Position numbers and translations under genes: made by a program. The notes beneath the pieces are model-generated. The model was not told the DNA's origin. It searched no databases and worked only from the letters and a program-made list of their open reading frames with translations. From Planctomycetota bacterium (GTDB taxonomy: Bacteria; Planctomycetota; UBA8742; JACQVU01), in assembly GCA_016209585.1 (NCBI GenBank), contig JACQVU010000452.1:1-14452 (forward strand): a DNA stretch of 14,452 nt, given 5' to 3'. Shown here one piece after another: positions 7,256 through 13,714 of the stretch; the first letter of the stretch is position 1; each line of letters starts with the position of its first letter.

Positions 7256-9352
7256 TCAATCCTCATTGTTCTCGGGAATCTGGTACTCCCACGTCGCGCC
7301 GGGGGCGATGGGAGGCAGGGAGATGGAGAGCGAGCGGTCGGCGAACGAAAGGCGCGTGGCGCCTACCGGCAGGGCGAAAGTGAGCGCGGGTGGCAGAGAG
7401 TCACTCGCGGAGTCACCGGCGTCGTCGCGGCGCGAAATCTGAACGTCGAACTTCTCGCTCTCAGGGAGATCTACCCCTTCAACGGCGGGGGATTCCCCCA
7501 CACCGGAAAGATTCCGGTGAGTCTTCGACCCGACAATTCTGACGAAAACTACCGGAACCATTTTGATCGTCACCCGCCGCCGTGTCTCGCCCCGTTCGAT
7601 GGAGATTTCGACCTCCTTGCGAGCGAAGTTTGGATGTGACACCAGATACTGCAACTTGAGCGGGCCGTGCCCGTCCGCCGTGCCCGGGGGACGGACCCGG
7701 GTTGACACCTCTCCGGCTTCATTCGACTGGCGTGATGCCCGCTCTTTCTCATCCTCAGCCGGCCAGAAGACGCCACGCCCGAGCGGGACGAACTCCACTC
7801 CCTTCACGGGGTTTCCCGCCGGATCGATAAAGTGGAACGAAAGGTCTACAACCGGGTGAAGGCGAATCACCATGGATGACGCGCCCGCTTTCGGCGCGGG
7901 CAGCGTGAAGGCGCGCGGCCCAAGCACCACCACAATCTCTGGTTCATCGATCGGGTCGCCATACAGCATGGCCCGACCGTCGTCGCCGGTGGACAGCAGG
8001 CGTTGGTTCCGATCGAGGCCCAACTGTACGCCCGATACCGGTTCGCCGTCCGCGTTGACCACGCGGAATTCGAATTCTGGCGGAGGCCGAATCGTCAGTT
8101 CGATGGTCTGAGACCTCGCTTCCCCCGGTAGCACGAGGGGAAACGATTGCCGGCAGGCTTGCGAAGGCTCCTCTTCGGATGCGCCAGGGAGAGCATAGTT
8201 GACGGCGAGGCGATGGTTGGCGAGCGACCAAATGTCCGCGGAGAGGAAATGTGCCTCGAAACAGGCTCCGCTCCCCGGCGAAGTCTCCACGCGTTTCAGT
8301 GGAGATGAGAGCGACACATGCCGATACTCGCGGTTCGTCAACGGAACGAACTCGATATGCCCGGCGTCTCCCGCCGGCGCCACGCCATCGAATAGGGCGC
8401 GCACAACCAAATCCGGCTTTTTGACGATGACCACGTCCACCGGCTCCATCGACCGGGCGCGCTCGGGGACGTGAATGGGGGCGAATTCGAGCGTGGTATA
8501 ACCGTTTTCCAGGTTCACCACTCCGTAGTCGCCGCCCTCCTCGAACCCATGCACTTCGGGCCTCGCCTCCATCCCTGGCATGGGCTCGGGCGATTTCACC
8601 CCCCCGCCACGCGCAACGAACTGCAGGTGGTAGCCGAGAGAGTTGTCCGCTGGTGCGCCGCCCTCCCATACGAAGCGAATGTCGAGCGGAATCACCCTCC
8701 GTTTCCGGTTCAGCGCCAAGTCGCGCCGACGGTCGACGCCAAGACCCTTGGTGTTCACGGTGCCTTCATACGTTTCTTCGGCGTGTTGCCAGGAGAGACG
8801 GACGCGCACGACCTCGTCGCCCGCAGGAGACTGCGAAAACACGTGATACCCGCCCGCCGCGTGGCGAACAAAGAGCGCGCCTACGTCCTTCCCGTCGCGG
8901 GTGGGTGGCACCCAATGTTGACGATAGGTTCCCGTTGGGGCATTTTTGTGCCAGACGTAGTCAACGCGTAGAGCAGCGCCTTCCACCGGCATCTCCGCGC
9001 CGACGGCGGAGATCGATCCCCAGACCAGCTCCTCCGCCGGGGGCTTGGCCCATGCCGGTTCCGGTGGCGAGACCAAGGCGGGAGCGGAACCTTGAACAGG
9101 CGCGACCACCCCGGATGCCGGAGGCCCTTCAGTGACGCGAGCGGGCGAGACAGGCGCGCTCGGTGTCGGCCCCGCACCGGCCGCCGTCTCTTCCACCGGC
9201 GCGCGCTGCGAAACACCATCCGATCCTCCATGCTCGCGGCCGGTGTCGTGCGCGAACCACGTCCCCGCCGCGGCCAGGATGGCGGCGATCAGAAGAACAA
9301 GAAGCAATCGCGGCCGCGAACCGCCGTGACGCCGATTTTTCACCGGGGGCAT
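7256..9352 (-). CDS. Large anchored or exported protein with carboxypeptidase-regulatory-like beta-sandwich domains, function unknown
   Basis: A 698-residue protein starting with a basic segment and one transmembrane helix or uncleaved signal (about 15-33, LLLVLLIAAILAAAG), so most of the chain should lie outside the cytoplasm. A Pro/Ala-rich linker runs to about 105. The rest is beta-rich without enzyme motifs. Residues 426-482 (FRVVNADGEPVSGVQLGL, then DDGRAML) and about 501-600 (HFIDPAGNPVKGVEFVPL, then NEAGEVSTRV) have the pattern of carboxypeptidase-regulatory-like or related Ig-like domains; the segment 120-420 may hold further divergent ones. The ATG at 9352 is chosen because it has an excellent Shine-Dalgarno sequence (AGGAGAG) and precedes the basic-hydrophobic start; the open frame runs further upstream. 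It follows the FAD oxidoreductase gene by 71 bases on the same strand. A structural or glycan-binding envelope role is possible; no function is assigned. Confidence 0.82.
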   Translation of the reverse strand: MPPVKNRRHGGSRPRLLLVLLIAAILAAAGTWFAHDTGREHGGSDGVSQRAPVEETAAGAGPTPSAPVSPARVTEGPPASGVVAPVQGSAPALVSPPEPAWAKPPAEELVWGSISAVGAEMPVEGAALRVDYVWHKNAPTGTYRQHWVPPTRDGKDVGALFVRHAAGGYHVFSQSPAGDEVVRVRLSWQHAEETYEGTVNTKGLGVDRRRDLALNRKRRVIPLDIRFVWEGGAPADNSLGYHLQFVARGGGVKSPEPMPGMEARPEVHGFEEGGDYGVVNLENGYTTLEFAPIHVPERARSMEPVDVVIVKKPDLVVRALFDGVAPAGDAGHIEFVPLTNREYRHVSLSSPLKRVETSPGSGACFEAHFLSADIWSLANHRLAVNYALPGASEEEPSQACRQSFPLVLPGEARSQTIELTIRPPPEFEFRVVNADGEPVSGVQLGLDRNQRLLSTGDDGRAMLYGDPIDEPEIVVVLGPRAFTLPAPKAGASSMVIRLHPVVDLSFHFIDPAGNPVKGVEFVPLGRGVFWPAEDEKERASRQSNEAGEVSTRVRPPGTADGHGPLKLQYLVSHPNFARKEVEISIERGETRRRVTIKMVPVVFVRIVGSKTHRNLSGVGESPAVEGVDLPESEKFDVQISRRDDAGDSASDSLPPALTFALPVGATRLSFADRSLSISLPPIAPGATWEYQIPENNED

Positions 9353-9391
9353 CGATCTCTCCTGAATCGGAGAAACATCAGGACGTCGAGA

Positions 9392-9397
9392 ATTATA
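9392..9397 (-). promoter_or_regulatory. Consensus -10 box upstream of the 698-residue protein gene
   Basis: A perfect TATAAT reads on the minus strand here, 39 bases before the start codon at 9352, in a locally AT-rich patch. No good -35 hexamer lies 16-18 bases upstream on that strand. The gene may therefore have its own promoter in addition to read-through from the FAD gene; this is inference. Confidence 0.35.
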
Positions 9398-9423
9398 CTC
9401 TTCCCCGGCATAGACCGCGCCGC

Positions 9424-10881
9424 TCACCCGCCCTCCGAGAGCGGCCACTTGCCCCGGTTGAGCACGCAAAAGGGGTCGAGCGCGCGCCGCACGGCGCTGA
9501 ACAGGTGGAGGAAGCCGGGGTCCATGCGGCCGCGGTACCGTTCGACCACCCAGGCCGGGCTTTTGTACGGAAAGTACCCCAGGCTGACAAGCATGTCAGC
9601 CACTTCGGTGTTCATCGCCGCCACGCGGCGCGCGTCGGCCGGGTCCCGCTTGTTGAAAAGCGCGATGAGACGCAAGACGCCGAAGTGGCCGCCGTCCATG
9701 GGGCGGGAAACGAGGATGGGCGCGAAGCCGTGGCGCTCCATGATCGCGAAGCCCCGTTCCACCCCCTCCTCCCAGCGGGCGGTGGGGCCGTAGGTGCCCA
9801 CCCAGGTGAGGCCCTTGCCGGGGTGGTTGAGCAGGAAGTCGAGCCGGGCCGGCATGTCGGCGAACTTCGCGAAGCGCGGCTCCAGCGCCACGAGGTTTAG
9901 AAGGTCCAGCGGACCGTCCAGCCGCGCGCCGGCGCGGCGCTGGTCGCGGATGAGCGCCCGCAGGTTCGCCACCTTGCACCGGAAGTCGTTCTCGAAGTTA
10001 GCGGTGACGTCGTAGAGCGTGAAGAGCAGCGGCTCGGCCGGATCCCGCGCCAGGCGGCCGTGTAGGCCGAACAGCAGTTTCCCCACTGGCCACGAGAGGG
10101 CGGCCGCGTCGGAGCAGATATCCTCGCGCATGACGCGGCGGATCAGAGCGTAGGCGTCGCGCACGGTGTAGGCCAGCAGAAAGAGGCGCGAGCGGTATTT
10201 CGGCCGGGGGAAGACCTTGACGGCCATCTTGGTGACGATGCCGGTGGTGCCGTGGGTGTTGACGAACAGCCCGGTGAGGTCGGGCATGGGTGAGCGCGTG
10301 CACCACGACGGCGAGATGAGACCGATGCCGGTCCGGGCCACTTCGCCGTCGGGCAGCACGACCTCCAGCCCGTTGATCCAGTTCGAGGTCGCGCCGGTGC
10401 GAAGCGAGAGCGTGGTGAGGCCGTCCATCAGGCAATTGGCCACCACCGAGGTGTCCGGCGGCGCGAGCGTGTAGCCCAGACAGAACTGCGGGTGGTCGTG
10501 ATCCAGCGCGCGCTTCAGTTGCTCCCATGTGACACCCGGTTCGATGAGCGCGTACATCTCGTCATCGTCCACCCGAAGCACCTGGTTCATCTCTTTCAGG
10601 TCCAGGACGATGCCGCCTTCGCATGGAATGGCCAGGCCGCCCACGTTCATGCCGGCCACCACGGGAGTGACACTGGCGCCCGTCTGGCGCGCGACGGCCA
10701 GCACCGCGCGCACCTCTTCCACCGCGCGGGCCTTGACGACGACGGCCGGCAGAGCGCCCGGGATTTCCGTCAGGTCGTCGAAATAGGCGCGCCGCGCCTC
10801 CTCTTCCCCCAATACCCGCGCTGGGTCGAGCACCGATGCGAGCAGGCGCGCGAGATTCTGGGGCGAGGTGGGCGTAGGCAT
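9424..10881 (-). CDS. FAD-binding oxidoreductase (VAO/GlcD-type, PCMH fold)
   Basis: A 485-residue protein of the vanillyl-alcohol oxidase / glycolate oxidase GlcD flavoprotein group. The FAD-binding domain spans about 42-230: the pyrophosphate loop region VTPVVAGMNVGG (71-82) stands where the family has a Gly-rich loop, then GIVLDLKEMNQV, IEPGVTWEQL, PPDTSVVANCLMDG, GLEVVLPDGEV and GLFVNTHGTTGIVTK (204-218). The cap domain follows, and the chain ends with LDPFCVLNRGKW, matching the C-terminal flavin-contact region of the family. No signal peptide is visible, so it is probably cytoplasmic. Such enzymes oxidise hydroxy acids, phenols or alcohols and pass electrons to oxygen, a quinone or a cytochrome; the 4-cresol dehydrogenase-like branch is one option. 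The substrate cannot be told. The ATG at 10881 gives the first sensible start, though its ribosome site is weak. Confidence 0.88.
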   Translation of the reverse strand: MPTPTSPQNLARLLASVLDPARVLGEEEARRAYFDDLTEIPGALPAVVVKARAVEEVRAVLAVARQTGASVTPVVAGMNVGGLAIPCEGGIVLDLKEMNQVLRVDDDEMYALIEPGVTWEQLKRALDHDHPQFCLGYTLAPPDTSVVANCLMDGLTTLSLRTGATSNWINGLEVVLPDGEVARTGIGLISPSWCTRSPMPDLTGLFVNTHGTTGIVTKMAVKVFPRPKYRSRLFLLAYTVRDAYALIRRVMREDICSDAAALSWPVGKLLFGLHGRLARDPAEPLLFTLYDVTANFENDFRCKVANLRALIRDQRRAGARLDGPLDLLNLVALEPRFAKFADMPARLDFLLNHPGKGLTWVGTYGPTARWEEGVERGFAIMERHGFAPILVSRPMDGGHFGVLRLIALFNKRDPADARRVAAMNTEVADMLVSLGYFPYKSPAWVVERYRGRMDPGFLHLFSAVRRALDPFCVLNRGKWPLSEGG

Positions 10882-10969
10882 GGCTGGGGACGAGCCGGCG
10901 ACTGCCGCGCGGCGACGCGAGGCGCGGCGTGACGAGGCCCGCCGCGCCGCTTCATCGTGAGCCGTTCCC

Positions 10970-10977
10970 AGTATAAT
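10970..10977. promoter_or_regulatory. Overlapping divergent -10 boxes (TATAAT on plus, TATACT on minus)
   Basis: In the 173-base divergent gap a perfect TATAAT reads on plus at 10972-10977 and TATACT on minus at 10975-10970. They lie 77 bases before the plus-strand ATG at 11055 and about 88 bases before the minus-strand ATG at 10881. Good -35 boxes are missing on both sides: the best on plus is CTTCAT at 10950-10955 with a 16-base spacer. The site suggests competing divergent transcription of the FAD oxidoreductase and the YbhN-like gene. Confidence 0.4.
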
Positions 10978-11054
10978 GCGCCGGCGAACCTGCTAACGGC
11001 GCGCGCCTGCTCGCGCGCGGGGCGCGAGGCGAGGGACGAGGGGCGTGGGTTGAC

Positions 11055-12098
11055 ATGGCGACACCTGAACTCCCAGTGTCGGCGCATCCGGCGCCGCCCA
11101 GCCGCGCGAAGCGCGTCTTGGCCCGCGTGAAGGGCGCGGCGCCGTGGGCGGCCACCATCGGCGCCTTCCTGTACGTCGGCCTGGCGCTGGACTACGACAC
11201 GCTGGAACGCGCCGCCCGCGAGGCGGACCTTTCCGCCTTCCTCTTGCGGGTGGCCGTGGCGAACGGTGTGGCCTTCGTCGTGAACCTGCCCGGCTATTTC
11301 TTCCTGCTGAACCGCTTCCTCGGCCCCATCTCCTGGCGGCACGCCACCGCCGGACGCGGGGCGACGCTGCTGTTCGAGGCCGTGAACTACAACCTCGGCC
11401 AGGCCGCGTTCGCCTGGCTCTTGTCGAAGCGTCACGGCCTGCCGTTCGTCGAGACGCTGGGCGCGATGGGCTTCATCGCCTACATCGATCTCTCCCTCTA
11501 TCTCGCCGCCGGCGGCCTGCTGCTGGGGCTGAACGGGGAGATGGGAAGCGAGGCCGGGGTGATCACGGTGGCGATGGGCGTGGGCGTGGCGCTGGTCTGG
11601 TCGTTCTGGCGTCAGGCGATCTCCCGCGCCACGGGCCTCAACCTCTCCGGCCGGTTGCACGCCCGCCTGGCCGCGCTGCGGTTTTTCGCGGTCTTCTCTC
11701 GCGCGCGCACCCGCGACTACCTGCTCCTGGCCCTCTTGCGGCTGCCGGTGATGCTCTGCATCAGCGGGATGTTCTACTTTTTCTTCCCGGTGTTCGGCCT
11801 TCGCGACATCACGCTGGCGCGGACTTTTCGGGTCGTTCCGCTGGCGGCGCTCTCCAGCGCGCTGAGCGTGGGCGGGCTGGGCGTGCCCTGGGTGGTGATG
11901 GGCCGCGGCTTCGGCTTCGCGCCCGAAAGCCGCGAGATGGCGGCGCTCGGCCTTTTGCATGTGGCCGAGGTGGCCGCGTGGAGCGTGATGCAGATGGCCT
12001 GGGGGCTGGTCTTCCTGCGCACGGCGCTGGCCATGGTGGCCGGTCGCCGCGACATCGCCCGCCTGCGCGACGCCGCGGCGACCGATGCCGGCCCGTGA
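11055..12098 (+). CDS. Polytopic membrane protein of the YbhN / LPG-synthase-TM (UPF0104-like) type
   Basis: A 347-residue multi-spanning membrane protein with about seven or eight hydrophobic segments: for example 33-45 (GAFLYVGLAL), 68-90, 108-123, 137-160, 172-188, 226-245 (a Phe-rich run MFYFFFPVF), 258-280 (ALSVGGLGVPW) and 296-325. The layout of helices, a conserved-looking LFEAVNYNLGQ block and the late GGLGVP motif suit the family that holds the flippase half of lysylphosphatidylglycerol synthases and the YbhN/AglD-like proteins. No C-terminal aminoacyl-transfer domain is present. The role is probably lipid or lipid-linked substrate handling in the inner membrane, but family members are poorly defined. 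Start: ATG at 11055, with a purine-rich GAGGGACGAGGGG stretch somewhat far upstream. Similarity is by pattern only, so the family name is tentative. Confidence 0.75.
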   Translation: MATPELPVSAHPAPPSRAKRVLARVKGAAPWAATIGAFLYVGLALDYDTLERAAREADLSAFLLRVAVANGVAFVVNLPGYFFLLNRFLGPISWRHATAGRGATLLFEAVNYNLGQAAFAWLLSKRHGLPFVETLGAMGFIAYIDLSLYLAAGGLLLGLNGEMGSEAGVITVAMGVGVALVWSFWRQAISRATGLNLSGRLHARLAALRFFAVFSRARTRDYLLLALLRLPVMLCISGMFYFFFPVFGLRDITLARTFRVVPLAALSSALSVGGLGVPWVVMGRGFGFAPESREMAALGLLHVAEVAAWSVMQMAWGLVFLRTALAMVAGRRDIARLRDAAATDAGP

Positions 12099-12144
12099 CG
12101 CCCGGCGGAGCCACGGGGCGTGCGCCGACGCGGCCAGGCGACCG

Positions 12145-12160
12145 GTTATTGATCATTAAC
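12145..12160. repeat. Near-palindrome at the broken end of the short MNT copy
   Basis: GTTATTGATCATTAAC is symmetric at 14 of 16 bases and sits exactly where similarity between the two MNT copies ends. Read on the minus strand it supplies the stop codon of the truncated copy. It may be a rearrangement scar or a chance AT-rich island. Confidence 0.4.
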
Positions 12161-12361
12161 ATCCAGGTCGCTGTCGGCTCGCATTTCCCCGCGAGCGGCC
12201 GACCCGAACAGCACGATTCGCGTCGCGGGGACGTCGGCAATCGTCCGGCGAACGAGATCGCGGAGCAACTCTCCGGGCGGGGAGGTTCCCGCCCCGCCGC
12301 GCGTGGGAACGGCAGTTTCAGTTGCCGCCGCGATGATGCCATGGGTGAGTTCATCTTCCAT
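12146..12361 (-). pseudogene. Truncated MNT-domain nucleotidyltransferase (second copy)
   Basis: A 71-codon frame that repeats the first 68 residues of the intact MNT protein encoded at 12562-12960, with seven amino-acid changes, most of them clustered at about residues 22-30. The GSAARG loop and the SDLDV motif with both metal-binding Asp residues remain. The chain then ends with three unrelated residues (NDQ) and a stop, so the third catalytic Asp and the C-terminal half are lost. Its start, the weak GAGG-type ribosome site and the upstream palindrome are kept, so it could still be expressed as a short peptide. No HEPN gene follows it. It converges on the YbhN-like gene, 47 bases from stop to stop. 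A remnant of a second MNT-HEPN module, or of a partial tandem duplication, explains it best. Confidence 0.75.
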
Positions 12362-12446
12362 GCGTCCGTCCTCTGGGGCCTCCGTGGCCTCTGTGGCAGG
12401 AGCCCGCGCTGTAGTACTACCCGCATGCCCTCGCGGGCTGCCACCC
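12158..12446. repeat. 289-bp direct repeat, copy A
   Basis: It aligns without gaps to 12757-13045 at an offset of 599 bases. I count 19 mismatches by hand, about 93 percent identity. It covers the first 68 codons of the short MNT copy plus 85 bases upstream of it, including the palindrome at 12411-12420. Eight of the mismatches fall in one short patch at about 12260-12300. Confidence 0.9.
12411..12420. promoter_or_regulatory. Perfect 10-bp palindrome upstream of the short MNT copy (candidate operator)
   Basis: GTAGTACTAC is a perfect palindrome 49 bases before the MNT start on the minus strand. The same element stands at the same distance before the intact copy, inside a stretch with few differences. 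Position and symmetry suit a regulator-binding site for toxin-antitoxin autoregulation; no binding evidence exists here. Confidence 0.35.
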
Positions 12447-12575
12447 ACCGCGGAAGAAGCAGAGATCCTCGAGGAAGCCTCCGGGGAGCAACGGCTGTCT
12501 GGCGAGGACCAGCTTCCCCCGGGCGCGATCGAGCCAGTCGCCCGCCGAACCCGGCGGCGCGTCAGTGGAAGACAC
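12417..12575 (-). pseudogene. 5' fragment of a HEPN-domain gene (probable toxin partner of the MNT gene)
   Basis: A frame starting at GTG 12575, overlapping the last 14 bases of the intact MNT gene, reads 52 residues. Residues 8-40 (PGSAGDWLDRARGKLVLARQ, then EDLCF) match the pattern of the first two helices of HEPN proteins, which normally go on with an LCFHAQQAAEKA-like block. Here similarity stops right after LCF, at about 12455, within ten bases of the edge of the direct repeat. The remaining 12 codons come from the upstream region of the short MNT copy. The Rx4-6H catalytic motif, which lies in the missing C-terminal part, is gone, so the toxin RNase should be inactive. The MNT-HEPN order and overlap fit known type VII systems. 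HEPN assignment rests on about 33 residues and on context. Confidence 0.65.
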
Positions 12576-12960
12576 GGTACAACTCCTTCCCTTCGGCGAG
12601 CGCCGTGTGCACGATGAGGAAGGGGTTACCGGCGTGCGCCTCCACGTTACGTTCGGCCACCACGAGGACGTCGGTGGCGACGGGAAAACCACGAAAACGA
12701 CGGTAGAGCCGGCGGGCATCTTCACGGCAATCGCGGCCATCGGGAACAACGACCAGAACATCCAGGTCACTGTCGGCTCGCATTTCCCCGCGAGCGGCCG
12801 ACCCGAACAGCACGATCCGTGTCGCGGGAACGTCGGCAATCGTCCGGCGAACGAGATCGCGGAGCAACTCCGCGGACGGGGAGTTGCCCGTCTCGACGCG
12901 CGTGGGAACGGCAGTTTCAGTTGCCGCCGCGATAATGCTATGGGTGAGTTCATCTTCCAT
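12562..12960 (-). CDS. MNT-domain nucleotidyltransferase, likely antitoxin (MntA-like) of a broken HEPN/MNT pair
   Basis: A 132-residue minimal nucleotidyltransferase. The polymerase-beta-type signature is complete: GSAARGEMRADSDLDVLVVV with G53-S54, metal-binding D65 and D67, and a third acid D97 in VATDVLVV. Length is normal for MntA-type proteins. In characterised MNT-HEPN type VII systems the MNT protein adds AMP units to the HEPN RNase and silences it. Here the HEPN reading frame begins inside this gene's last codons but is cut short, so this looks like an antitoxin left without a working toxin. The first 30 residues are a helical, less conserved extension. The ATG at 12960 has an AGAGGA-type ribosome site upstream. 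Its 5' part and upstream region are duplicated at 12158-12446. A stand-alone nucleotidyltransferase with another target is the alternative. Confidence 0.88.
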   Translation of the reverse strand: MEDELTHSIIAAATETAVPTRVETGNSPSAELLRDLVRRTIADVPATRIVLFGSAARGEMRADSDLDVLVVVPDGRDCREDARRLYRRFRGFPVATDVLVVAERNVEAHAGNPFLIVHTALAEGKELYRVFH

Positions 12961-13045
12961 GCGTCCGTCCTCTGGAGCCTCCGTGGCCTCGGTGGCAGAA
13001 GCCTGCGCTGTAGTACTACCCGTATGCCCTCGCGGGCTGCCACCC
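12757..13045. repeat. 289-bp direct repeat, copy B
   Basis: Partner of 12158-12446 at a constant 599-base offset. It covers codons 1-68 of the intact MNT gene and 85 bases upstream. Both edges are sharp: on the left the repeat ends within the codons after SDLDV, on the right after CTGCCACCC. The 310 bases between the copies are single-copy and hold the 3' half of MNT and the HEPN fragment. Confidence 0.9.
13010..13019. promoter_or_regulatory. Perfect 10-bp palindrome upstream of the intact MNT gene (candidate operator)
   Basis: The second GTAGTACTAC, 49 bases before the MNT start codon at 12960. The bases just around it carry differences between the copies (for example at 13005 and 13021) while the palindrome itself is unchanged, which mildly favours selection on it. 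Confidence 0.35.
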
Positions 13046-13204
13046 GGCGCGGGCGATGACAGAGCGCGATCTGATGATACACCAAGTTCCCGCGGCCGGG
13101 AAGATCGAGTTCGCGCGGCGCGTTGACTCTTCGTCGCCGCGCCATGCGCGCGCCGCCAGTGTCGGAGGGACGGTCGCGCTCGCGCCGCGCGTGGCGGTTG
13201 TCGA

Positions 13205-13714
13205 TCACTCCGCGGCGTTCTTCCAGTGGCCTTCGTGCCACTTGCGGGCTTTCTCGCGGTAGTTGGCGGCGCGGATCCGGCTCACCTGCGCCTCTTCCGG
13301 CGTCACCTGCCGGCGGATGCGGCCGGGCACGCCCATCACCACGCTGTGGTCGGGCACTTCCATGCCTTCGGGCACCAGCGCGCTGGCGGCGATCAGGCAG
13401 TCGCGGCCGATGCGCGCGCCGCCGAGCACGATGGCGCCGATGCCGATGAGCGTGCCCTCGCCGACCTCGACGCAGTGCACCACCGCCCCGTGCCCCACGC
13501 TTACCCGGTCGCCCAGCGTCATGGGCACGCCGGGGTCCGCGTGAAGGATGCTCCCGTCCTGGACGTTCACGTCGCGGCCGAGCGTGATGGGCGCGTCGTC
13601 GCCGCGCAGCACGCACCCGAACCAGATGCTGGAGCCGGCCCCCACCCGCACGTCGCCGATGACCCGCGCCGTGTCGGCGCAATACCAGTCGCCTTTGCGG
13701 TTCATCAGGCTCAT
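13205..13714 (-). CDS. Gamma-class carbonic anhydrase family protein (YrdA/CaiE/PaaY-like left-handed beta-helix)
   Basis: A 169-residue hexapeptide-repeat protein. Repeats of the I/V-G-x form (VIGDVRVGAGSSIWFGCVL, then TLIGIGAIVLGGARIGRDC) build the left-handed beta-helix, with a C-terminal helix (EEAQVSRIRAANYREKARKW). The three zinc-ligand histidines of the family are present: H58 in ILHAD, H75 in VGHG and H80 in VVHC. Family members form trimers with metal at subunit interfaces; some hydrate CO2, others have no proven activity or act in acyl-CoA metabolism, so activity is not certain. The ATG at 13714 has a GGAG ribosome site and overlaps the stop of the LETM1-like gene upstream (ATGA), so the two form one translation unit. 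An in-frame ATG three codons later is possible. Confidence 0.93.
   Translation of the reverse strand: MSLMNRKGDWYCADTARVIGDVRVGAGSSIWFGCVLRGDDAPITLGRDVNVQDGSILHADPGVPMTLGDRVSVGHGAVVHCVEVGEGTLIGIGAIVLGGARIGRDCLIAASALVPEGMEVPDHSVVMGVPGRIRRQVTPEEAQVSRIRAANYREKARKWHEGHWKNAAE

Noticed and set aside
10770..11960. A 396-residue minus-strand frame crossing the divergent promoter gap
   Set aside because: It has a Gln/Arg/His-rich shadow composition and overlaps both well-supported neighbouring genes.
11055..12098. Calling the polytopic protein a full lysylphosphatidylglycerol synthase (MprF)
   Set aside because: The C-terminal aminoacyl-transfer domain is missing; only the membrane flippase-like half is there.
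11144..12706. A 520-residue plus-strand open frame over the YbhN-like gene and the MNT region
   Set aside because: It has Arg/Pro/Gly-rich shadow composition and spans two unrelated loci. The overlapping frame encodes a clear membrane protein.
12158..13045. Insertion sequence or transposon as the cause of the duplicated MNT segment
   Set aside because: There is no transposase frame, no terminal inverted repeats at the repeat edges and no target-site duplication. The repeats themselves are MNT gene and upstream sequence.
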